From positions 1 to 55,848 of the forward strand of contig JAIESI010000075.1 in NCBI GenBank assembly GCA_019746135.1: DNA of 55,848 bases, in the 5' to 3' direction. Source of the stretch: Xanthobacteraceae bacterium (GTDB lineage Bacteria > Pseudomonadota > Alphaproteobacteria > Rhizobiales > Xanthobacteraceae). Of this stretch, positions 25,225 to 33,163 are shown piece by piece. The notes below the pieces were generated by a model, which was given only the letters and a program-made list of their open reading frames with translations, had not been told where the DNA came from and did not search any database. A program made the position numbers and the translations under genes. The first letter of the stretch is position 1. Each line of letters begins with the position of its first letter.

Positions 25225-26298
25225 TTAGGCCGCCGCGGCCTTCTTGCGGTTTGCCTCGATGCGGCGGTCGACCAGCGCGACCTGTGCGTCGATCGCCGGA
25301 TGGCTCAGGCCCTTCTGCCGGGCGATGAGCTGCACCAGCTTGTCGGCGCGCTCGATGTTCGGCGCGCCGTTCTGCAACGCGCGCGCGGCCGAGGCCGGGC
25401 GTACCAGCGATTGCGCCGCCGCGGCGTACTTCTCGTACGGCACGAGGTCATTCGGGTTCGCACCGAGCTTGACGCAAAGATCGAACACGAAGTCGTAGAC
25501 CGACTTCGAGGTCGCCGGGTCGGAATGCACGGCCTCCTGCGCGGTGCGCATGCCGTCCTCGGTGACGCAGCGGTAGTTGCCGGCAAGCAGCATCGACCAC
25601 TTGGCGAGCGGCACGAAGATCGAGTCGTAGACGCGCAGCTTCACCGGCAGCTCGATCTTCTCGCCGCCGCCGACGTCGAATCGCACCGCATCGATCTCCT
25701 TCTCGAGCTGGCGCAGGATCGCGGTGCCCTTCTCGTCGTCGAACTTCGCCGCCTTGAAGTTGGTCGGCAGCGTGACCATCAGCACGTTGACCTTCTCGTC
25801 CGGCGGGCGGATCGCCTGCGGATCGGGGCTGCACAGCGTCAGGAAACGAGGATCGAAGCTGTCCCACACGCGTGCGTCGGTGTAGGCGGGCTCCAGCGCG
25901 GCGTAGTCGAGGCCGGGGATGCGCTTCACGTAAGGCAGCGGCGGCATGTTCATGATCGACATGCACGGCACCTTCGACTTCGCCACCGCATCGAGCAGTT
26001 CGCGCACGCCGGGCGAGCGGTACTGCGGCTCCTGCATGGCGAGGCAGATGAGGTCATAGTCCTTCGGGTTGACGCCCTGCGCGCCCGAAGCCGTCACCTT
26101 GCCGGGAAGCTTGGTCGAATCGAGCAGCACCGGGTCCTTGCGGCCCTTCACGGGCATACGGACCCTGAAGCCCTCGGCGTTGATCAGGTCGGCTTCGGCC
26201 GGCAGGCAGACGTGATGGATCTTGTGGCCGCCGAACAGCATCTTGGAGGCGAGCAGCGAGCCGTAAGCCGCGCCCAGGATCAGGATGTTATATGCCAT
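25225..26298 (-). CDS. Ketopantoate-reductase-like NAD(P)-binding protein
   Basis: A 357-residue protein with an N-terminal Rossmann fold (NILILGAAYGSLLASKMLFGGH, residues 4-25; the glycines are G-A-A-Y-G rather than the usual GxGxxG). A C-terminal helical domain follows. Layout and length resemble PanE/ApbA-type reductases, but the dehydrogenase motif around Lys/Glu is not obvious and the N-terminal loop is unusual, so the substrate is open. ATG 26298 has AAGGAG upstream. It is divergent from the NMT1-type protein at 26503 and may share regulation with it. Confidence 0.7.
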   Translation of the reverse strand: MAYNILILGAAYGSLLASKMLFGGHKIHHVCLPAEADLINAEGFRVRMPVKGRKDPVLLDSTKLPGKVTASGAQGVNPKDYDLICLAMQEPQYRSPGVRELLDAVAKSKVPCMSIMNMPPLPYVKRIPGLDYAALEPAYTDARVWDSFDPRFLTLCSPDPQAIRPPDEKVNVLMVTLPTNFKAAKFDDEKGTAILRQLEKEIDAVRFDVGGGEKIELPVKLRVYDSIFVPLAKWSMLLAGNYRCVTEDGMRTAQEAVHSDPATSKSVYDFVFDLCVKLGANPNDLVPYEKYAAAAQSLVRPASAARALQNGAPNIERADKLVQLIARQKGLSHPAIDAQVALVDRRIEANRKKAAAA

Positions 26299-26502
26299 TT
26301 CGGTTCGCTCCTTATGATCGTTGAAAGTGTAGAAGGCTCAGACGTTTGTGCCTGATTCTTGGTATTCGATTGCCACCTTATTGCGGCCTTCGGCTTGATG
26401 CAATTGGCCCACCTGCCCTGCGAAATGCGAAGGGATGACAGGCCGCCGCGCCCTCGCGTCTGTGCTAGTCTTCGTGCGTCGGATCGACGGAGATTCAGGC
26501 CC

Positions 26503-27432
26503 ATGAAAAAGCTCGTCCTCGAAACCACTGCGCCGTTCCAGGGATTGCCGGAACTGGTCGCCGACAAGGAAGGCCTGTTCGCAAAGGAAGGCCTGACAAT
26601 CGAGTGGGTCGAGCGCGAGAGCGACGACAAGAGCACCCGCGTCGACGTGAACAGCCCGAAGGGCCTCGATCCGTTTGCAAGCCACGGCAAGATGCTCGAG
26701 CAGGGCAAGGCCGATCTCTACAACGCCTGCGAGTGGGGCAACTACTGCCGCGTCCAGGACACCAAGGTCGGCAGCCGCCAGGTCGGACGGCGCGGCATCG
26801 TCACCTATGCCGGGATCGTGGTGCGGCCGGATTCCGAGGTGTTCACCGCGCAGCAGTTGGCGAAGAAGAACGTCGGCGTGCCGTTCTACTTCGGCACGCA
26901 TTATCTCGCGCTGCATCTGCTCGAAGGTTTCATGCCGCGCGAGGACATCCGGCTGTGCCGCACCTCGAACGGCTCGCGCGAGCGGTTCAACGCGATGATA
27001 GAGGGCGATGTCGAGGCGGTGACGCTGACCGAGCCGTACGTGTCGCTCGCGGAAAAGCAAGGCTGCCGCGTCATCTGCTCGGCGTTCTATCACGGCACCG
27101 AGGTCGCGTCCGACCGGGTCGACGGCGAGACCTATGCCGGGTTCAATCGCGCGGTGTGCGAGGCGGTGAAGCGGATCAACGCCGACAAGGCCGCGTATCT
27201 GCACTACTTCATCGACTACCACCGCAAGGATCCGGAGATCGCGGCGCTGACGCCCGCGGACCTCCGCGCCGGCCGCATCGTGGTGTGCGATCCCGCGCCG
27301 ATCCCGGCCGAAGAGATGCAGCGCACCTACGAGTGGCTGAAAGGCTGGGGCATGCTCGAGCAGACCGCGACACCGCTGGCGCTGGTCAATCTCGACGTCC
27401 AGCGCGCCGCGCACAACGTCGCGGCGGAGTAG
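26503..27432 (+). CDS. NMT1/ThiY-like solute-binding-fold protein without signal peptide
   Basis: A 309-residue protein of the nitrate/sulfonate/thiamine-precursor binding superfamily. The start is MKKLVLETTAPFQGLPELVADKEGLFAKEGLTIEWVE, in which the first strand of the binding fold begins at residue 4, so no export signal fits. Later features are NVGVPFYFGTHYLALHLLEGF, RTSNGSRERFNAMIEGDVEAVTLTEPYVSLAEKQGC and a C-terminal helical part. The CCCFC motif of THI5-type pyrimidine synthases is absent. It may work in the cytosol as an enzyme or sensor rather than as a transporter receptor; no ABC permease is beside it. ATG 26503 has a weak GGAG 11 bases upstream. Confidence 0.75.
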   Translation: MKKLVLETTAPFQGLPELVADKEGLFAKEGLTIEWVERESDDKSTRVDVNSPKGLDPFASHGKMLEQGKADLYNACEWGNYCRVQDTKVGSRQVGRRGIVTYAGIVVRPDSEVFTAQQLAKKNVGVPFYFGTHYLALHLLEGFMPREDIRLCRTSNGSRERFNAMIEGDVEAVTLTEPYVSLAEKQGCRVICSAFYHGTEVASDRVDGETYAGFNRAVCEAVKRINADKAAYLHYFIDYHRKDPEIAALTPADLRAGRIVVCDPAPIPAEEMQRTYEWLKGWGMLEQTATPLALVNLDVQRAAHNVAAE

Positions 27433-27478
27433 GGCGGACCCGCGTCACACACCGCTGTCATTCCGGGGCGCGCCGATA

Positions 27479-27532
27479 GGCGCGAGCCATAGCGCGTCGA
27501 AGACGCGCGTGAACGCGCTTACGGCTCGCGCC
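27479..27532. repeat. Intergenic palindrome, family D
   Basis: GGCGCGAGCC (27479-27488) and GGCTCGCGCC (27523-27532) are perfect arms. Inside them GCGCGTC (27492-27498) and GACGCGC (27502-27508) form a second hairpin. The flank begins TGTCATTCCGGGGCGCGCC, a sequence often found in intergenic elements of this order. It fills the space between two convergent genes and may act as their terminator. Confidence 0.65.
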
Positions 27533-27550
27533 CGGCAAGGACCCGCTGCG

Positions 27551-27895
27551 TCAGTTGCCGTTCTTCGCGTCCGGCGACGGCGTCGGCATGTCGCCCGGCA
27601 CCGAGGACGGGAACGGCGACGGCCGCGGCTCGAGCGGTGTCACGGCCGGTCCGGTCGCCATCGGGCGCGGCGCTGTGCTCGCCGCCCGCGGCGGCAACGC
27701 GCTCTTCGCTGCACGACGCTTCGGTGCCTTGGCCGTCTTCGCCTTGCGCGCGGGCTTTCTCGCCGCGGCGCGCTTGGACGTGACCTTGGACTTGACTTTG
27801 GCCTTGACCTTCTTCCTGCGAGCGGGTGTCGCGCGCCGCTTCGCCTTCACCGCCTTTTTCTTCGCCTTCCGCTTTGCCTTCCGCTGCTTGGCCAT
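27551..27895 (-). CDS. Lysine/alanine-rich histone-H1-like protein
   Basis: A 114-residue very basic protein. Residues 1-65 are almost only Lys, Arg, Ala, Val, Thr and Pro (AKRKAKKKAVKAKRRATPARRKK and similar runs), like the C-terminal tail of histone H1 and bacterial AlgP/Hc2-type DNA-binding proteins. Residues 66-114 are Pro/Ser-rich and neutral. ATG 27895 has GGGAG upstream. It probably binds DNA or RNA as a nucleoid-associated protein; low complexity prevents a closer call. It is upstream of nothing obvious and convergent with the NMT1-type gene. Confidence 0.72.
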   Translation of the reverse strand: MAKQRKAKRKAKKKAVKAKRRATPARRKKVKAKVKSKVTSKRAAARKPARKAKTAKAPKRRAAKSALPPRAASTAPRPMATGPAVTPLEPRPSPFPSSVPGDMPTPSPDAKNGN

Positions 27896-27953
27896 GTCGC
27901 TCTCCCTCTGCTCCCGCGCGGTTACACGCGCTCTTCTTCTGTCAGACGCGCGC

Positions 27954-29252
27954 TTACGCGCGCTTTTGTATTCGCTCCGGCACCGGCCCGCCGGTCGCCC
28001 AGTCGACCAGCTCGACCGGATGCACCACCGGGATCGCCGTGCCCGAGGCGATCTGGGCGATGCAACCGATGTTGCCGGCAGCGATCACGTCGGGCCTGGT
28101 CTTCTCGATGTTGGCGACCTTGCGGTCGCGCAGGCGTCCGGCGATCTCCGGCTGAAGAATGTTGTAGGTGCCGGCCGAGCCGCAGCACAGATGCGCCTCC
28201 GGCACCTCCTTCACGGTGAACCCACAAGCCGCGAGCAGCTCTTTCGGTTCCCGGTGCACCCCCTGACCGTGCTGAAGCGAGCAGGCCGAGTGATAGGCAA
28301 CCGTCAACGGCTTGGCAGCGGCGGACGTCACACCGAGCCTGGCGAGATATTGCGATACGTCCTTGGCGAGCGACGAGACCTTCGCCGCCTTTGCCGCATA
28401 AGCCGGGTCGTTGCGGAGCATGAAGCCGTAGTCCTTCACCGTGGTGCCGCAGCCGGACAGCGTGACGAGGATGGCGTCGAGCCCCTGCTCTTCGATCTCG
28501 CGGGTCCAGGCGTCGATGTTGGCGCGCGCCTTGGCAAACGCGCCCGCCTCGCGGCCGGCGTGATGCTCGAGCGAGCCGCAGCAGCCGACATCCGGCGGCA
28601 ACACCGCCTCGATGCCGTTCCGGTTGAGCACGCGGATCGTGGACTGCGTGATCGAGGGCATCAGCGCCTCGTTGGCACAGCCGGGAAGGACGGCGACACG
28701 GCCGCGGCGCGTGCCTGCGGCTGGATGGGTTCCTGTCCCGGTCATGGCGGCCGGCGCGCCACGCGGTGCAAGCCGCAGCGCCGCGGCGAGCGGCTTCAAG
28801 CCGATCAGCGACAACAGCGGCGCGAGCGGCCGCGCGATCGCGGAGGCCAGCATGGCGAGCCGCAGCCGCCGCGGATAAGGCATCACCCGGACGAGAAACT
28901 CGCGCATCAGCCGGTCGAGCAGCGGACGGCGATAGGTTTCCTCGATGTGCGCGCGGGCGTGATCGACGAGATGCATGTAGTGCACGCCCGACGGGCACGT
29001 GGTCATGCAGGCGAGGCACGACAGGCAGCGGTCGATATGGGTGACCACGTCCTTGGTCGCCGGGCGGCCGTGCTCCAGCATCTCCTTGATGAGGTAGATG
29101 CGGCCGCGTGGCGAATCGCGCTCGTCGCCGAGCAGCACATAGGTCGGGCAGGTCGCGGTGCAGAAGCCGCAATGCACGCAGGCGCGCAGGATCTTGTCGG
29201 CCTCCGCGATGTTCGGATCGGCGAGCTGGGCGAGGGAAAACGAGGTTTGCAT
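27954..29252 (-). CDS. glcF: Glycolate oxidase iron-sulfur subunit GlcF
   Basis: A 432-residue subunit that carries electrons from the GlcD flavin. Two ferredoxin-type clusters are seen: CVHCGFCTATCP (about 25-36) and CLSCLACMTTCP (about 76-87). Two CCG cysteine-rich domains follow, with VGCCGSLEHHAG and HLCCGSAGTYN. ATG 29252 overlaps the glcE stop in TGATG, so the two are translationally coupled. glcD, which carries the catalytic flavin, is not next to them in this window. Confidence 0.94.
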   Translation of the reverse strand: MQTSFSLAQLADPNIAEADKILRACVHCGFCTATCPTYVLLGDERDSPRGRIYLIKEMLEHGRPATKDVVTHIDRCLSCLACMTTCPSGVHYMHLVDHARAHIEETYRRPLLDRLMREFLVRVMPYPRRLRLAMLASAIARPLAPLLSLIGLKPLAAALRLAPRGAPAAMTGTGTHPAAGTRRGRVAVLPGCANEALMPSITQSTIRVLNRNGIEAVLPPDVGCCGSLEHHAGREAGAFAKARANIDAWTREIEEQGLDAILVTLSGCGTTVKDYGFMLRNDPAYAAKAAKVSSLAKDVSQYLARLGVTSAAAKPLTVAYHSACSLQHGQGVHREPKELLAACGFTVKEVPEAHLCCGSAGTYNILQPEIAGRLRDRKVANIEKTRPDVIAAGNIGCIAQIASGTAIPVVHPVELVDWATGGPVPERIQKRA

Positions 29253-30469
29253 CACACACCCGCCCACATGCGGCCCGGGTTGAGCACGCCCTTGGGATCG
29301 AAGCTCTCCTTCACGCGCTTGCTCACGCCCGCGAGCGCGCCGGACTGCGGCTCGAACACGTCTACCGCGGCGCGGACGGCGGCGGGGGCGCGGATCAGCG
29401 TGGCGTGGCCGCCGACTTTTGCGCAAGCGCCACGGATCGCGGCCGCGCCCGCGTCGTCCGACGGCGGCAGCGCCGCCCAAATGAGACCGCCCGCCCAGTC
29501 GGCGAACCACTGCGCGCCGGCCGGCAGCAGACCAGCGAATTCGTGACCGCGGCTGGGCGCGGTCGAGACGCGCCACAGCGGCCAGTCGCCCATGGGCGTG
29601 CTGGCCCAGAACGGCTTCACGTCGCGCACGCTCCTCCACAATGCGCGCGAATGACCTTCGCCGGAATGATCGATGATGCCGAAAGGCTTCAGGAGCGCGG
29701 AGAGCGACGCCTTGCGGTGGCGCACCGAGGGCGCGACGCCTTCGAGCCGGAACACGGTCGCCGCCTCCACCACGTGCACGCCGTCGAAGTCCATCACCAG
29801 CGCGCGCGGCAGATGCGCCGCCGCCGACACGTCGCAGGACGACGCCATCGCCGCCGCCATCGCCTCGGCGGCGCGGGCGCCGTCGAGGCCCGCGACCACG
29901 ACGCTTTCCTCGGTCTCGGGCCTCGGCAGCGTCTTGATGGTGACGTCGGTCATCGCCGCGAGCGTGCCGAACGAGCCGGCCAGCACCTTGCAGAGATCGT
30001 AGCCGGTGACGTTCTTCACCACGCGGCCGCCGGACTTGAACGCTTCGCCGCGGCCCGAGATCGCCGACACGCCGAGGAAATGATCGCGCGCCGCGCCCGA
30101 CTTGATGCGGCGCGGGCCGGACAGATTGGCGGCCAGCACGCCGCCGAGCGAGCCCGCACCCGGCGCGCCGCCGAGCAGCCGGCCATAGTCCATCGGCTCG
30201 AACTCGAGCTGCTGGTTCTTCTCGGCGACCAGCGCCTCGATCTCGGCGATCGGCGTGCCGGCCCTGGCCGACAGCACCAACTCTTCCGGCTCGTAGAGGG
30301 TGACGCCGGAGAGGCCTGCGAGATCGAGCGTCAGGTCGGACTGGCTCGGGCGGCCGATCGCACGCTTCGAGCCGCGGCCCACGACCTCGAGCGTCTTGCC
30401 ATCGGACAGCGCCCATTGGACGGTGTCCTGCACGTCCTTGGCGTCGCGAGGCCTGAGCGCATCGGTCAT
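29252..30469 (-). CDS. glcE: Glycolate oxidase FAD-binding subunit GlcE
   Basis: A 405-residue FAD-binding PCMH-type protein. Features are KTLEVVGRGSKRAIGRP, MDYGRLLGGAPGAGSLGGVLAANLSGPRRIKSGAARDHFLGV, then FKSGGRVVKNVTGYDLCKVLAGSFGTLA, and the closing FDPKGVLNPGRMW. These match GlcE, the smaller flavin subunit of the membrane-bound D-glycolate dehydrogenase that makes glyoxylate. It precedes glcF. The next gene upstream on the same strand is an unrelated DUF3551-like protein 86 bp away. Confidence 0.94.
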   Translation of the reverse strand: MTDALRPRDAKDVQDTVQWALSDGKTLEVVGRGSKRAIGRPSQSDLTLDLAGLSGVTLYEPEELVLSARAGTPIAEIEALVAEKNQQLEFEPMDYGRLLGGAPGAGSLGGVLAANLSGPRRIKSGAARDHFLGVSAISGRGEAFKSGGRVVKNVTGYDLCKVLAGSFGTLAAMTDVTIKTLPRPETEESVVVAGLDGARAAEAMAAAMASSCDVSAAAHLPRALVMDFDGVHVVEAATVFRLEGVAPSVRHRKASLSALLKPFGIIDHSGEGHSRALWRSVRDVKPFWASTPMGDWPLWRVSTAPSRGHEFAGLLPAGAQWFADWAGGLIWAALPPSDDAGAAAIRGACAKVGGHATLIRAPAAVRAAVDVFEPQSGALAGVSKRVKESFDPKGVLNPGRMWAGV

Positions 30470-30554
30470 GCGGCAGTTATGCAACGGATCGACGCGCGCT
30501 CCTAGATCAAGATGGCCTTGCCCCGGCGCATAGCCGCGCCGCGCGGAACGGCGT

Positions 30555-30866
30555 CTAGTACTGAGCCTTGCGCTTCGTCCGGCGCGGCGGGGCGGGCCGC
30601 GGAGGCGCATAGGCCGAGGTCTGGGTGCAAAAGCCGTTGTTCGGATTGCCCCGCGCGAACTGGCAGGCGGCGAGCGAGTTGAACGAGCAATCCTCTTCGA
30701 CCCGATCCGCGCCGGTGTTGGCGTTCAGGCACCAGGCTCCCTTCGGCGTATTCGGCCGGCCGCCCCACCAGGTCTGGCCCTGGAAGGGTTGCGCCTCGGC
30801 GGGACCGGCGGACAGAGCAAGCGGCGCGGCAACCGCCAGGGCTGCAATCACCAACGAAATGCGCAT
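30555..30866 (-). CDS. Small secreted DUF3551-like protein
   Basis: A 103-residue protein with a clear signal peptide (MRISLVIAALAVAAPLALSAGPAEA). The mature part has four cysteines in the order GAWCLN, EEDCSFN, AACQFAR and GFCTQ. This spacing is typical of the DUF3551 proteins abundant in Bradyrhizobium relatives. It ends in a Pro/Arg/Lys-rich tail. ATG 30866 has AAGGTGA upstream. The function is unknown; the cysteines probably form two disulfides in the periplasm. Confidence 0.82.
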   Translation of the reverse strand: MRISLVIAALAVAAPLALSAGPAEAQPFQGQTWWGGRPNTPKGAWCLNANTGADRVEEDCSFNSLAACQFARGNPNNGFCTQTSAYAPPRPAPPRRTKRKAQY

Positions 30867-30948
30867 CGAATTTTCACCTTCACGGATTGGATGGTCACAC
30901 CGAAGCAACCAACACTTAAAGCCAATGACGGTGAAAGCAAGACGACGA

Positions 30949-32181
30949 TCAGCCGACCGGCCGCTCGTCGGCGATCACCTTGCCGTCGTTGGGCAACGAG
31001 CCTGGCGCAACAAGCTTGACCTCGCCCTTGAGCTTGGTCACCGATTGCAATGTGGCGGCGACGGCGTCAGTCAGGCTCGCATCGGCCGCGGCGCACTCCG
31101 CCATCAAGGTCATCGCATCCTGCTCGTTCGCGCGGGTGACGACGAGCCGCACGCGGCCGAGCTCCGGATGCCGCTTGCCGACCTCGACCACCAGCTCAGG
31201 CCGGACGAACATCCCTTTGACCTTCGCGGTCTGGTCGGCGCGCCCCATCCAGCCCTTGATCCGCATGTTGGTGCGGCCGCAGGGCGAGACGCCGGGCAGC
31301 ACCGCGGAGAGGTCGCCGGTGGCGAGCCGGATCATCGGATAGTCGGGATTGAAGGTGGTGACGACGACCTCGCCGACCTCGCCGTCGGGCACCGGATCGC
31401 CGGTGCCGGGCCGGACGATCTCGAGGATCAGGTTCTCGTTGACGATCATGCCCTCCTTGGCCTCGCTCTCGTAGGCGGCGATGCCGAGCTCGGCGGTGGC
31501 GTAGCATTGCAGCACGTTGACGCCGCGCGACGACAGCTCCTGCCGCAGCGAGGCCGGCAGCGCCGCGCCGGAAACGAGCCCGCGCCTGATGGACGAGACG
31601 TCCTTGCCGGTCTTCGCCGCGGTATCGAGCAGAATTTTCAGAAAGTCCGGCGTGCCCATGTAGCCCGCGGGCTGCAGATGCGCGATCGCCTCGAGTTGCT
31701 GCTCGGTGCTGCCGGGCCCGGCCGGGATGACCGCGCAGCCGAGCGCATGCGCGCCCGACTCGAGAATGAATCCGCCGGGCGTCAGGTGATAGGCAAAGGC
31801 GTTGTGCACGATGTCGCCCGGGCGGAATCCCGCGGCGAAACAGGCGCGCGCGCAGCCCCACCAGTCGGCATCAAAGCCCTCCGGCTCGAAAATCGGGCCG
31901 GGCGACATCATCAGCCGCTTGGCCTTGCCGGCAGGCGTTGCGTTGAAGCCGCCGAACGGCGGCGCTTCCTTCTGGCGCGCCAGCAATTCGGATTTGCGCA
32001 GCAGCGGCAGCTTCGCCAGCGCCGCGCGCGAGGCGATCGCTTTGGGATCGATGCCGGACAAATGCCGCGCCCAGCCGGCCGCGGTCATCGCACGGGTGAC
32101 GATCTCCAGCACCCGCGCAACATTCTCGCGCTCGCGCACGGCGGCATCGCGGGTTTCCAGCGCGTCGTAGTGGTCGGCCAT
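30949..32181 (-). CDS. PaaK-like acyl/aryl-CoA ligase
   Basis: A 410-residue adenylate-forming protein related to phenylacetate-CoA ligase. Visible are PLLRKSELLARQ, HNAFAYHLTPGGFILESGAHALGCAVIPAG, YMGTPDFL, LQCYATAELGIAAYE, GEVVVTTFNPDYPMIRLATGDLSAV and MGRADQTAKVKGMFVRPELV. The usual SSGTTGxPT phosphate loop is replaced by MSPGPIFEPEG, so either this branch uses a different loop or the adenylation step is weak. It is the last gene of the same-strand series downstream of livF, 12 bp after the zinc-peptidase gene. It probably activates an aromatic acid imported by the Liv system. Confidence 0.8.
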   Translation of the reverse strand: MADHYDALETRDAAVRERENVARVLEIVTRAMTAAGWARHLSGIDPKAIASRAALAKLPLLRKSELLARQKEAPPFGGFNATPAGKAKRLMMSPGPIFEPEGFDADWWGCARACFAAGFRPGDIVHNAFAYHLTPGGFILESGAHALGCAVIPAGPGSTEQQLEAIAHLQPAGYMGTPDFLKILLDTAAKTGKDVSSIRRGLVSGAALPASLRQELSSRGVNVLQCYATAELGIAAYESEAKEGMIVNENLILEIVRPGTGDPVPDGEVGEVVVTTFNPDYPMIRLATGDLSAVLPGVSPCGRTNMRIKGWMGRADQTAKVKGMFVRPELVVEVGKRHPELGRVRLVVTRANEQDAMTLMAECAAADASLTDAVAATLQSVTKLKGEVKLVAPGSLPNDGKVIADERPVG

Positions 32182-32192
32182 GGGCGGATCCG

Positions 32193-32882
32193 TCAGAACC
32201 TCAAAATCCGGAACCAGCGCGCGACATTGAGCAACGTGGCGAGCGCCGCGGCGACGTAAGTCAGCGCGGCGGCACGCAGAACGCTCCGCGCCGCGGGCAG
32301 ATCGTCGCCGGAAAGATATCCTCTGCCCTCCAGCACCGGAAGCGCCTTGGCAAAGCTCGCGTCGAGCTCGACCGGCAGCGTGGCCAGATGCACGACGACG
32401 CGAATGCCGAGGAGCGCAAGGCCGGCCGCAGCCTGCAACAGCAGGAGCGCGGGGGACTTCGCAAAGATGAACAACACCGGCGCAAGGAGCAGAACGCCCA
32501 TCGCCAGCCGCTCGACCCAGACCAGTTGCCGCACCAACTCGACGCGCCGTCGGAAACCCGGCTCGCCGCGCGCGTGCTGGATCGCGTGCGACACCTCGTG
32601 AGCGGCAACCGCAACGGCCGCGACCGAACGGGCATCGTGATGGTCCGGCATGAGCCGCACCGTACGCGTTTCCGGATCGTAGTGGTCGCCGTCGCCGGTC
32701 AGCTCGACCTCGACGTCGCGGAGCTTGGCCTCGTCGAGCAGATGCCGCGCGAACTCGCCGCCGGTGCCCGGCAGATCTGGGCGGTCTGCGCCGTGCTTCG
32801 CCAGCACGTGCTTGATCCACCATTGCGGACCGAACACCAGCGCAATGAGGAGAATCGCGCCAACCGTTAGGATGAAAGGCAT
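32193..32882 (-). CDS. Membrane zinc metallopeptidase (Zn_peptidase_2 family)
   Basis: A 229-residue integral membrane protein. The order is an N-terminal membrane segment (1-20), the zinc site HEVSHAIQH (95-103, Glu96 catalytic) and two to three further hydrophobic segments (about 126-165, 205-222). The layout matches YugP-like neutral zinc peptidases, whose substrates are mostly unknown. The start lies 1 bp from the preceding small membrane gene, so the genes are co-translated. Its presence inside a transport/CoA-ligase operon is unexplained. Confidence 0.85.
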   Translation of the reverse strand: MPFILTVGAILLIALVFGPQWWIKHVLAKHGADRPDLPGTGGEFARHLLDEAKLRDVEVELTGDGDHYDPETRTVRLMPDHHDARSVAAVAVAAHEVSHAIQHARGEPGFRRRVELVRQLVWVERLAMGVLLLAPVLFIFAKSPALLLLQAAAGLALLGIRVVVHLATLPVELDASFAKALPVLEGRGYLSGDDLPAARSVLRAAALTYVAAALATLLNVARWFRILRF

Positions 32883-32883
32883 T

Positions 32884-33159
32884 TCAGTCTACCGACGGCT
32901 GCTGGGTGTTCGTCGCACCAAGGCGGTTTCGATCAGGGCTCCTGACGGCGAGATACCAGAAAATCCCTGCACAAAGGATGGCCAATCCCGGCACGAGACA
33001 CACCATAGTAACAAGCATCCAGACCGCGACCGGAACGCCAGCATCGCCGGGCGGCGACCCGATCGACAGATAGTGAAGATACTCTATCAAGGCCACAGCG
33101 GCTGGAACCAAGATCACAAGCGCGCCAAGTATGATCAGAGCCGCCGCGGCCTGCCTCAT
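32884..33159 (-). CDS. Small two-segment membrane protein
   Basis: A 91-residue protein with two long hydrophobic segments (about 5-30 and 44-70) and a short polar tail (SPDRNRLGATNTQQPSVD). I do not recognise a family. It starts 4 bp after the livF stop and ends 1 bp before the zinc-peptidase start. This tight packing is the main evidence that it is real. Confidence 0.65.
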   Translation of the reverse strand: MRQAAAALIILGALVILVPAAVALIEYLHYLSIGSPPGDAGVPVAVWMLVTMVCLVPGLAILCAGIFWYLAVRSPDRNRLGATNTQQPSVD

Positions 33160-33163
33160 TTGC

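Noticed and set aside
26503..27432. Assignment as THI5-type pyrimidine synthase
   Set aside because: The protein lacks the CCCFC motif and there is no thiamine gene nearby.
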